A stretch of 6,071 nt of DNA from Caldiserica bacterium UBA4822 (lineage in GTDB: Bacteria; Caldisericota; Caldisericia; Cryosericales; Cryosericaceae): positions 1 through 6,071 of the forward strand of contig DHFO01000060.1 of the NCBI GenBank assembly GCA_002402295.1, read 5' to 3'. Of this stretch, positions 1 to 5,792 are shown piece after piece. Numbering within the stretch: the stretch's first letter is position 1; each line of letters starts with the position of its first letter. A program made the translations under genes and the position numbers. The notes beneath the pieces are model-generated. The model was given only the letters and a program-made list of their open reading frames with translations. It was not told where the DNA came from and did no database searches.

Positions 1-170
1 CCGCCGATGTGATCGCAGCCAGCTGACGTCCGCGCGACAACCCTACCCCCCCTGTTTAAAGTGCCTCACAGCATCAGACGCTAGCCCTCCGCTCTGACCC
101 TCTTCGGTCGGTCGGAAGCGGGCACGATCCATTCTACTTAGAAGACAGAGTGCGTTGGCATTGCGTCGAT
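1..170. other. Non-coding stretch downstream of the racemase gene
   Basis: I see no supported gene here. It follows the racemase stop codon on the minus strand. The only structure I can point to is an imperfect hairpin at 89-121: arm CCGCT-ct-GACC, a loop of about ten bases, then GGTC-gga-AGCGG. It begins about 50 bases after the stop, where a 3' mRNA structure or terminator might sit, but no T-run follows it on the minus strand, so I do not call an intrinsic terminator. Confidence 0.4.
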
Positions 171-1445
171 CTAGACTGAGGTAAGACAAAGATGTGGTCT
201 CGTCCGACTGCCGTCTGGCATCACGATCATCCTACGGATCTCCCTCTGATCCCTCCTGACGGACTCCAGTGCGCTCTCAAGATCCTGTTCCTTCCGCATA
301 AAGAGGCATCTCGTGTCCGTCTCCGAGAGATCAGAGACGAGGGTCACTTGGTTCCGCTTTACTGTCTTGGCGACAGCATAGGCCTTGTGAGATCCAAGGA
401 CGAATCTGCTTCTGGCATTCCGGATGACCTCGTCGGGCGTCTGTGCCGCCTTCATGCAGGCCTCAAACTCCGGATTCCCCAGCCCTTCGCTGCACTGAGC
501 CACCAGTATGATGCTACCACCGTCCTCGGTTGCCTTCTCAGCATAGTGCAGCGCCTTCTGTGCTTGGTAGAAGTTCATGTCTCGCGGGAAACCGCCGGCA
601 GACACAAGCGTCAGATCTGCCCGCTGTCCCACCGGGACATCGTGGATCTGTCGACAGAGCTGGACACCGTGCTCCCACGCTTGTACTGGATCTCCTGCGA
701 CCACACGGACTATGCGGTCCTTGCTGCTCAAGACAACATTCAGGATGAACTTGAGGTCCACAAGCCTTGCGGCCTCCTGCATCTCAAGATGTACCTTGTT
801 TACGTTCATGTTGCAGACGGTACCAGTCTCAAGCACCTCGATCGCCAAGCTATGGTTGGCTTCGATCGTATGCCTTCCAGCCACCCCAGGCAGAATCGAC
901 TTCCGGCCCCCGGAGAATCCTGCGAAGTAATGGGGGCCGATAACCCCAGTAGCGACGACAAGATCCGACCGAGATACCCTCTCATTCACGTACAGGACGT
1001 TACCTGAGGAGAGTCTGCCAACTCTGCGAAGCGAGCTGTCAGCATCATGAGACAAGACCTCATGTCTGTCTACAACTTCGTCACCGAGGACAGCCCTGTT
1101 CTGCTCTTCAGTATGAGCCCTATGAGCTCCTGTGGCTACCATGAACACGATCTGTTCCTTCCTCAGACCGCAGTCATCAAGGATCTCAAGCAGAGGCGGC
1201 AGCATGAGATCGTATGGTGTATGCCTGGTTATGTCATTAACGATGATCACCGCCTCTCGCGGGTGTATCTCTGCAACGAGACTTCGAAGAGACGGAGATC
1301 CTATTGGGAAGTTGAGAGAGTGCAGAACCGCGTCGACAGGAGAGGGAAGCTCGCGAGGGTAGTCAGGAACCAGAGTCAGGAGCTCGTCTGAACTGGAGAT
1401 CTCCATCTGGACAGAGGCCAGTCCGTACGGAAGTTGGCAGATCAA
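171..1445 (-). CDS. larA: LarA-family nickel-dependent 2-hydroxyacid racemase/epimerase
   Basis: This is a cytosolic enzyme of the lactate racemase family (DUF2088/LarA), which inverts C2 of a 2-hydroxyacid by hydride transfer with a nickel-pincer nucleotide cofactor. The length, 424 aa, is typical of the family. The residues known from Lactobacillus LarA are present: His108 in ATGAHRAH, His172 in GPHYFAGFSGG, Lys182 in GGRKSILPG (cofactor attachment), and His198 in EANHS (nickel ligand). An NDITRHTP motif lies at 70-77. The start is TTG: an in-frame TGA lies five codons upstream, the next ATG (codon 14) would remove the conserved LPYG segment, and GTGAGG sits about ten bases before the TTG. 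That TTG overlaps the stop of the preceding small ORF (TTGA). Family identity is firm; the substrate is open, because the family also includes malate, phenyllactate and gluconate 2-epimerases. The larB, larC and larE cofactor genes are not in the window. Confidence 0.93.
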   Translation of the reverse strand: MICQLPYGLASVQMEISSSDELLTLVPDYPRELPSPVDAVLHSLNFPIGSPSLRSLVAEIHPREAVIIVNDITRHTPYDLMLPPLLEILDDCGLRKEQIVFMVATGAHRAHTEEQNRAVLGDEVVDRHEVLSHDADSSLRRVGRLSSGNVLYVNERVSRSDLVVATGVIGPHYFAGFSGGRKSILPGVAGRHTIEANHSLAIEVLETGTVCNMNVNKVHLEMQEAARLVDLKFILNVVLSSKDRIVRVVAGDPVQAWEHGVQLCRQIHDVPVGQRADLTLVSAGGFPRDMNFYQAQKALHYAEKATEDGGSIILVAQCSEGLGNPEFEACMKAAQTPDEVIRNARSRFVLGSHKAYAVAKTVKRNQVTLVSDLSETDTRCLFMRKEQDLESALESVRRDQREIRRMIVMPDGSRTRPHLCLTSV

Positions 1446-1765
1446 CGGACGAATGCCTCACTTGGTAATGAACACAAGACAAGACAACTGACAGAGCACG
1501 ATCTCGGAGGGTAAGCGTGTGAGTTCTCGCGATGACGCTCGACTAATGCGCCATGGCTAGCATGACACCGTGTGGGCACATGGATGCTTAGCCGGTCGGG
1601 TTGTCTGTATCCACAAGGATGTTCGACTATATGGGTACGTCTGTTCCACTGCTCACTGCGGTCCAACACAGCGATGAGCCTGTTTTGGACTGCTAACGCA
1701 GGACTCACCGCTGAGCGAGAGACGCCAGAATGCTCCCCACATCCACTGCTCCCTCTCATACTCAC
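1442..1765 (-). CDS. Possible 107-codon hypothetical ORF bridging the oxidoreductase and racemase genes
   Basis: I do not recognise this protein. It fills the 316-base gap between two solid genes, starting at GTG inside the oxidoreductase stop (GTGA) and ending inside the racemase TTG start (TTGA). GGAG lies three bases before that GTG and nine bases before an in-frame ATG at 1759-1757, so the ATG may be the better start (105 aa). Against it, the product is rich in Ser, Arg, His and Cys, has no membrane span, no MoaD/ThiS-like Gly-Gly end and no motif I know, and its third codon positions show no strong bias. The alternative is an untranslated spacer or decayed gene that happens to be open. 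The 4-base overlap at both ends is the main reason to list it. Confidence 0.28.
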   Translation of the reverse strand: MSMRGSSGCGEHSGVSRSAVSPALAVQNRLIAVLDRSEQWNRRTHIVEHPCGYRQPDRLSIHVPTRCHASHGALVERHRENSHAYPPRSCSVSCLVLCSLPSEAFVR

Positions 1766-3603
1766 CGTCTCCTGCGGATGCAGTCCGCAAGTCCGAGCTT
1801 GCTCAGCATCTCAGGGGTTGGTCCACTCTCGTCATACCCGCGCAGATCGTAGTACTCCCGTACTACCCCGGCCAACTCGGCAGGCGTGATTGACTGACCA
1901 GCACTGGCTCCATACTTCAGAGGTTCCGCGAAACGCGTGGGCAGATGATGCCTCGATAGCGAGAACCCGGCATCAGCTGCGAGGAGGTCCAATAGAGCCT
2001 TCCCACGAGCTCCGACCTTCAGCATGTCCTCGGCTGACAGCCCGATCCCAGTTGCAGCCTCCAGGAAAGATCGAATCGCTGGATAGGCATACTGCGATCC
2101 TGTCCCACGCGTGGTGAACGAACATAGTACTAGGCAATTGACAAACCCCTGCAGATCTTCATAGACTCTAACAAGAGATGGCTTGGAGGAGAGATCAAAT
2201 CGGTCGTACCGGCTAATCACACCTAGCTCGGGTGCTGCGTTCTCGATCTCGACGAAGGTATCGTGGAACCCTTCCATGTGATTCGCACCTCGATGTGACG
2301 TCGCGTACGAGATGGCAAGTCCCTTCTTCCCTCGTGGTTCGTGCATCGGGACCTCGACGCCCTTTATGGTCATCGCGAAGTCCGCTCCAAGCTTGGCGGC
2401 GAAACCGTCCAGACCGTCAGCGATCAGATCGCCCACCCCTTCGCGGTAGGCAATCCTGCGCACCCAGGATACGATCGCTTCACCGTCTCCCCACGCCACT
2501 CGATCTTGGCCTAGCAAGCCCTTCTCTGACGCTTCCATCAGAAAGGCGATCGCCACGCCAGCCGAGATCGTGTCTAGGCCAAGATCGTTGCACAGCTGAT
2601 TGGCAACCGCGATCGACCCGAGATCGTCATTCAGACAAAGCGACCCAAACGCTGCAATCGTTTCATATTCCGGCCCTCCGAACTCCGGCTTGACCTCAAT
2701 ACCGCAGCTCATGGTGCTCACCGCCCGCTTGCACCTGAGAGGGCAACCAGCACATGTCTCGCGCGCCGCGAGAATGGTGCGATGCATGTACTCACCACTG
2801 ATGCGCTCAGCGCCGTCAAACGCTCCCTCCTGGAAGTTCCTAGTTGGAAGAATGCCCATCTCGTTCAGGCCCATGATGCCACGGGGCGTACCGTACTCCC
2901 CGAAGGACTGGAATGATGCGTGTCTGAACCTCTTAGCATAAGCAGCTCGTTCTTTCAGGAACCTCTGGCGGTCATGCAGCACCTTCTGCTGGGCTCCTCG
3001 AACAACGACCGCCTTCAGTCGCTTTGAGCCCATGACTGCGCCAAGCCCCGGGCGGCCTGCAGCCCGTGATCGGTCGTGGATGATGCAGGACATTCGTACG
3101 AGCCTCTCGCCGGCAACGCCGATCGAGGCAACTCGACACCGTGGATGACGATTCTGTAGTATCTCCTCCGTTCTTGCAGTACCTTGTCCCCAGAGATCCT
3201 CCGCGGAGAGGATCTGGGCGACTCCGTCAAGAAGAACGAGATAGACGGGTTCCTGCGATGCCCCGCGAATCAGAATACCGTCGTATCCACTCCTTCCCAG
3301 CTCATGTCCGAAGTACCCTCCCGCGTATGAGTCACACACAGAGCCAGTCTTAGGGGATAACGACATGACGAGATGGCGGCCTGAACCAACAACACCCGTG
3401 CCCTGTAGCGGACCGGTCATGAAGAGAAGAACGTTCTCAGGAGAGAGAGCCGCTTCGATTCCTGACAACTCACTCAGAAGAATCCTTGCTCCAAGGGCCC
3501 TCGCGCCCAGAAGCAGCTCTTGCCAGACCTCGGGGATGTTGTAGTCACGGCATGCCCCCGAGGTGAGATCCACGTCGAGCAAGCGACCAAAGAGGCCCTT
3601 CAC
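1762..3603 (-). CDS. aor: Tungsten-dependent aldehyde:ferredoxin oxidoreductase
   Basis: This enzyme oxidises aldehydes to carboxylic acids in the cytosol, passing electrons to ferredoxin (or running the reverse at low potential), using a bis-tungstopterin centre and one 4Fe-4S cluster. The 613 aa length is normal. The N-terminal domain (about 4-205) has the family signatures VDLTSG, GSGRHLVMSLSPKTG, SYAGGYFGHELGRSGYDG and GRPGLGAVMGSKRLKAV. The C-terminal domain (about 215-605) has the cluster cysteines Cys284, Cys287 and Cys291 in CAGCPLRC, and Cys494. The first pterin-site motif DxxGLD is intact at 340-344; the second, normally DxxGLC ending at the fourth cysteine, reads NCLVLC, so its Asp and Gly are replaced. 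The GTG start is preceded by AGGGTGG, and the N-terminus KGLFGRLLDVDLTSG fits the family. The GTG overlaps the stop of a 40-codon ORF and the stop overlaps the next ORF. The aldehyde substrate cannot be told. Confidence 0.95.
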   Translation of the reverse strand: MKGLFGRLLDVDLTSGACRDYNIPEVWQELLLGARALGARILLSELSGIEAALSPENVLLFMTGPLQGTGVVGSGRHLVMSLSPKTGSVCDSYAGGYFGHELGRSGYDGILIRGASQEPVYLVLLDGVAQILSAEDLWGQGTARTEEILQNRHPRCRVASIGVAGERLVRMSCIIHDRSRAAGRPGLGAVMGSKRLKAVVVRGAQQKVLHDRQRFLKERAAYAKRFRHASFQSFGEYGTPRGIMGLNEMGILPTRNFQEGAFDGAERISGEYMHRTILAARETCAGCPLRCKRAVSTMSCGIEVKPEFGGPEYETIAAFGSLCLNDDLGSIAVANQLCNDLGLDTISAGVAIAFLMEASEKGLLGQDRVAWGDGEAIVSWVRRIAYREGVGDLIADGLDGFAAKLGADFAMTIKGVEVPMHEPRGKKGLAISYATSHRGANHMEGFHDTFVEIENAAPELGVISRYDRFDLSSKPSLVRVYEDLQGFVNCLVLCSFTTRGTGSQYAYPAIRSFLEAATGIGLSAEDMLKVGARGKALLDLLAADAGFSLSRHHLPTRFAEPLKYGASAGQSITPAELAGVVREYYDLRGYDESGPTPEMLSKLGLADCIRRRR

Positions 3604-3722
3604 AGATCCACCCTTAGATCCGGTTCTCCCGGCAATGCAGGTACGGCAGCACTACCCATCCAGCCCACCCTAGAACAGAAGGGGCCGTTCTCCCGTACCT
3701 CACGTTGCACCTTCAACTCCAC
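3600..3722 (-). CDS. Possible 40-codon leader ORF coupled to the oxidoreductase gene
   Basis: A short ORF starts at GTG (3722-3720), five bases after a perfect AAGGAGG ribosome binding site at 3734-3728. It ends in a TGA that overlaps the GTG start of the oxidoreductase (GTGA). The product, beginning MELKVQREVRENG and ending PGEPDLRVDL, matches no family I know. The frame stays open upstream to 3902, but no comparable ribosome binding site supports a longer start. AOR genes are often preceded by a MoaD/ThiS-like gene; this ORF has neither the length nor the Gly-Gly end for that. The likeliest role, if translated, is to deliver ribosomes to the weaker GTG start of the oxidoreductase. The ribosome binding site is seen directly; translation is inference. 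Confidence 0.4.
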   Translation of the reverse strand: MELKVQREVRENGPFCSRVGWMGSAAVPALPGEPDLRVDL

Positions 3723-3727
3723 AGGAA

Positions 3728-3734
3728 CCTCCTT
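3728..3734 (-). promoter_or_regulatory. Strong ribosome binding site upstream of the oxidoreductase operon
   Basis: AAGGAGG on the minus strand, followed after TTCCT by a GTG codon. It is one of two perfect Shine-Dalgarno sequences I find, the other serving the dehydrogenase, and it argues that translation begins here, ahead of the oxidoreductase start. No convincing promoter is visible upstream: a TAGACT with a poor partner (TGGAAG) 17 bases before it is the best I can find, and I do not call it. Confidence 0.55.
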
Positions 3735-3901
3735 AGACTTGCTGGGCAAGCACCTGTGCCAGTCTAGCTGCAGATGCACTGCGCTTCCACACGCTGCAGT
3801 CTGTGGACACAGCATCTCTGCGCTTGGGCACTGTGTTTCGCACGCTACAAATGATTCACCTTGTAGCCATCCTCTTTGGTGACGCAGTAGGCGGACGATC
3901 A
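3735..3901. other. Unexplained upstream region with short repeats
   Basis: No gene is supported here; it should hold the promoter for the oxidoreductase operon. Visible structure: CTGCGCTT twice in the same direction (3779-3786 and 3818-3825, 39 bases apart, each followed by a variant ending in CAC); CTGCAG twice (3768-3773 and 3794-3799); AGATGC at 3772-3777 inverted as GCATCT at 3812-3817; and a small dyad CTGTG-GA-CACAG at 3801-3812. Together they suggest a binding site for a regulator or a decayed repeat, but none is long enough to be decisive. Confidence 0.3.
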
Positions 3902-4054
3902 TCAGTGGGATGCTGTGATTGAGACTCCCTTCGACTCTCCGTGAAGACCAGCCTCACCACTGTGCTCGTAGTAGATCGATGGGGCGATCGGTACCACCTC
4001 GCAGATCGGCTCGACCCCGTACTCCTCCCGGTGGGCATCGATGAACGAGGTCAT
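3902..4054 (-). pseudogene. Truncated IS3-family orfB (transposase) N-terminus
   Basis: Starting at ATG 4054-4052, the reading MTSFIDAHREEYGVEPIC and then APSIYYEH matches the start of IS3-type orfB, whose full product is about 280-300 aa with an rve/DDE domain. After residue 31 (3962) the similarity stops; 19 unrelated codons (SGEAGLHGESKG and on) follow to a chance TGA at 3904-3902. None of the three catalytic acidic residues is present, so the product is inactive. It lies in the +1 frame relative to orfA, whereas a working element would have it in the -1 frame. Confidence 0.8.
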
Positions 4055-4376
4055 CTCTTCTCCGTCGGCGGTCGAGCTCCGCTTGGGCGAAAAAAGCTGA
4101 CGCCTTCCTGAGGATCTCGTTGGCGCGCCGCAGCTCGCGGTTCTCTCGCTCGAGTTCCTTCATCCCTGCCCGCTCATCGCTCGTCAGACCGCCGCGACGT
4201 CCCGTGTCGATCTCTGTCCGACGCACCCACGTGCGCAGCGTCTCCGGCGTACACCCGATCTTGCCGGCGATCGACACGATCGCCGCCCACTGGGACGTGT
4301 GCTCCCGCTCGTGCTCGAACACCATCCGCACCGCCCGCTCCCGTACCTCCGGGGAGTACCTCGCTGACTTCGCCAT
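3954..4376 (-). pseudogene. IS3-family orfA (helix-turn-helix transposase subunit), damaged 3' end
   Basis: OrfA binds the IS ends through an HTH domain. Residues 1-60 (YSPEVRERAVRMVFEH, then IGCTPETLRTWVRR) match the IS3-type HTH, and 71-91 (MKELERENRELRRANEILRK) form the usual leucine-zipper coiled coil. The ATG start is standard. Family orfA genes end about 105-110 aa in, overlapping orfB; here the frame runs on past Arg107 into out-of-frame orfB sequence for a total of 140 codons. A T TTT TTC slippery heptamer lies in the correct phase at 4095-4089, as expected for programmed -1 frameshifting. The over-long reading frame appears to come from a 2-bp duplication (GAGA at 4057-4054). Confidence 0.85.
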
Positions 4377-4426
4377 GTCCCCATCCTCTCAAGCTCCCAG
4401 GCCTCCGGCAATCTCGGGGCGGTTCA
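3962..4426 (-). mobile_element. 5' fragment of an IS3-family insertion sequence
   Basis: The fragment runs from a terminal repeat (TGAACCGCCCCG, 4426-4415) through orfA and the first 31 codons of orfB, then ends abruptly at about 3962, where the IS3-type reading (IAPSIYYEH) gives way to unrelated sequence. Most of orfB, including the DDE catalytic core, and the other terminal repeat are absent, so the element cannot move by itself. Its base composition is visibly more G+C rich than its neighbours. It lies between the dehydrogenase and oxidoreductase genes in the same orientation, and its broken end faces the oxidoreductase upstream region. Confidence 0.85.
4415..4426 (-). repeat. Terminal inverted repeat of the IS3-family fragment
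   Basis: On the minus strand the element appears to begin TGAACCGCCCCG, a sequence typical of IS3-type ends that start with TGA, 38 bases before orfA. The heptamer GGTTCAA (plus strand) is repeated directly at 4421-4427 and 4428-4434 across the edge, which could reflect a target duplication or chance. The partner terminal repeat has been lost with the other end of the element, so the boundary cannot be confirmed internally. Confidence 0.55.
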
Positions 4427-4585
4427 AGGTTCAATCTGCACTTCAGCAACATCCAACTGGCGCACTCTCACGCGTGTGGAGAGCGCCCCGCTGTCTTTGT
4501 CGTGCATCCAACCCCTCAACGTCTCCAGCCTACGGAAGCTCTGGGACGACCCGCCTCAAGCCACCGACCCCGTCGTACTGCGAAG
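4427..4585. other. Spacer between the dehydrogenase stop and the IS3 fragment
   Basis: No gene is seen. An imperfect hairpin lies at 4462-4486 (GCACTCTC, nine-base loop, GAGAGCGC, one mismatch), about 100 bases past the dehydrogenase stop. No T-run follows it on the minus strand, so a role as an intrinsic terminator is doubtful. Confidence 0.35.
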
Positions 4586-5644
4586 CTACCCGGCTACCTC
4601 TCCTTGACTGGCCAGCCTCGTGATCTCGCCCCATACCTGCGCAGAAACCGGGACGCCTGTCCGCATGTTGGTTTGGCGACGCTCAGCGATACGCTCCCCT
4701 GGGTAGGTCACATGCCGTCCGTCATCTGTCTGCGCACGACAAAGATCGTGTAGCGTCTCCTCAACAACGGCACGCGTACGTACAGTCAGTATCTGCGTAC
4801 CGAAGGCCAAGAAGACCTGAGAGACACCGTACTCAGCTTCCTGTTGTCCTATCATAGCTGACGACTGACCACCACTCACGAGAGCAGAAACAAGATCGAG
4901 GACCAACGCCAGCCCTGAGCCTTTCCAGTATCCTATCGGCAGAGGCCTACGTGAGGAAATGATCTCATTTGGGTCGGTCGTTATCGCTCCCAACCTGTCG
5001 AAACCACCGGGTACTGGCAACTGCCGCCCCTCGAGAATCGCGGTTTCAAGGGCGCCATACGAGAACTGCGACATCGCGCCGTCGAACATCACATGTCTTC
5101 CGTCAGCTCTGGGAACGGCCACGGCAATCGGGTTGTTGCCGAGCTTCGCCTCCGTTGATCCCCAGGGAGGAAGGTTCGGTTCTGTGTTAGTGAAGCAGAG
5201 GCCGAGCGAACCGGCCTGAGCTGCCTGCCACGCGTAGGTTCCGGCGCGCAGCCAGTGGTTCGTGTTCCGCAATCCCACGCAGCCGACTCCTTGCGCTGAG
5301 GCAATCTCCAGGGCCCGCTGCATCGCGAACTCCGCGTTCAGAGGACCGGGACCCAATCTCCCATCCCACTGCTCCAAGGCGCCGTGGCTCCCAAGGCGAT
5401 GCGGAGAACTACGTGGATCGACCCAACCGCGCTCGATTCCCTCTATAAAGCGCAGGAAACGGTTCACACCATGTGAGGGCACTCCCACCAAACTGTTCTC
5501 TGCGATGATCGCTGCGCAGCGGGCACCACGGTCTTGGGTGAACCCACGCAGGATAAGGCAGCGGCACATCGTCTCACAGAGTCTTTGGAACGGGACCCGT
5601 ATGACGGCTGGGCTGTGTTCAGTCTCTTTGTCGTCTGTCTCCAT
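4586..5644 (-). CDS. dlgD: YiaK/DlgD-type sugar-acid dehydrogenase (3-dehydro-L-gulonate 2-dehydrogenase-like)
   Basis: A cytosolic NAD(P)H-dependent oxidoreductase of the malate/L-lactate/ureidoglycolate dehydrogenase family (Ldh_2). It resembles E. coli YiaK, which reduces 2,3-diketo-L-gulonate to 3-dehydro-L-gulonate, along its whole length. Diagnostic stretches are SHGVNRFLRFIEGIERGWVD (57-76), GALEQWDGRLGPGPLNAEFA (88-107), LRNTNHWLRAGTYAWQAA (125-142), MSQFSYGALE (191-200), PIGYWKGSGLALVLD (236-250) and the C-terminal YPGER (314-318). His58 aligns with the catalytic His44 of YiaK. At 352 aa it carries about 14 extra N-terminal residues (METDDKETEHSP), but the ATG has a perfect AAGGAGG six bases before it, so I keep this start. 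The gene sits alone between two IS remnants and its leader contains possible regulatory folds. Family identity is firm; the exact sugar-acid substrate is inferred. Confidence 0.92.
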   Translation of the reverse strand: METDDKETEHSPAVIRVPFQRLCETMCRCLILRGFTQDRGARCAAIIAENSLVGVPSHGVNRFLRFIEGIERGWVDPRSSPHRLGSHGALEQWDGRLGPGPLNAEFAMQRALEIASAQGVGCVGLRNTNHWLRAGTYAWQAAQAGSLGLCFTNTEPNLPPWGSTEAKLGNNPIAVAVPRADGRHVMFDGAMSQFSYGALETAILEGRQLPVPGGFDRLGAITTDPNEIISSRRPLPIGYWKGSGLALVLDLVSALVSGGQSSAMIGQQEAEYGVSQVFLAFGTQILTVRTRAVVEETLHDLCRAQTDDGRHVTYPGERIAERRQTNMRTGVPVSAQVWGEITRLASQGEVAG

Positions 5645-5650
5645 GGTATC

Positions 5651-5664
5651 CCTCCTTGAGGAGA
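5651..5664 (-). promoter_or_regulatory. Hairpin covering the dehydrogenase ribosome binding site
   Basis: In the transcript, UCUCC (5664-5660), a UCAA loop and GGAGG (5655-5651) can form a five-pair stem (one G-U) that hides the Shine-Dalgarno sequence AAGGAGG of the dehydrogenase, whose ATG is at 5644-5642. The left arm shares four bases with the proximal arm of the larger inverted repeat, so the two structures compete. The pairing is seen in the sequence; a switching function is inference. Confidence 0.45.
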
Positions 5665-5728
5665 CGAGCTGTCCATCCTGTCAACAATCCACCGACACGG
5701 CCCAGATCTCAACCCATCAGCTCGTCTC
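5661..5728 (-). repeat. 11-bp perfect inverted repeat in the dehydrogenase leader
   Basis: GAGACGAGCTG (minus strand 5728-5718) and its exact complement CAGCTCGTCTC (5671-5661) flank 46 bases, immediately upstream of the ribosome binding site. It could be an mRNA stem, a split operator for a looping or dimeric regulator, or the end repeats of a lost small element. The length and perfection make chance less likely than for the other small repeats in this window. Confidence 0.6.
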
Positions 5729-5792
5729 GGTAGATCCTGGATGCACACAATCAGAGAAGCGTTGATATGTCGAGCCTCCTTGGTCGGGGCGT

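Noticed and set aside
89..121. Intrinsic terminator after the racemase
   Set aside because: The hairpin is imperfect and no T-run follows it on the minus strand.
192..1007. Plus-strand open frame of 271 codons
   Set aside because: It lies wholly antisense to the racemase gene, whose catalytic motifs are all intact, and its product shows no recognisable motif. It is a shadow of the real gene.
2232..2693. Plus-strand open frame of 153 codons
   Set aside because: Antisense to the oxidoreductase, very rich in Arg, Ser and Pro with no known motif, typical of a shadow frame.
3600..3902. A 100-codon protein upstream of the oxidoreductase, possibly MoaD/ThiS
   Set aside because: No ribosome binding site supports the far start, no ubiquitin-like pattern or Gly-Gly end is present, and the strong AAGGAGG lies inside the frame. 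Only the last 40 codons are listed.
5679..5684. TTGACA on the minus strand as a -35 promoter element
   Set aside because: A -10 box at normal spacing would fall on CCTCAA at the ribosome binding site, too close to the ATG and a poor match.
5262..5765. Plus-strand open frame of 167 codons
   Set aside because: Antisense to the start of the dehydrogenase and its leader; no family features and no good ribosome binding site.
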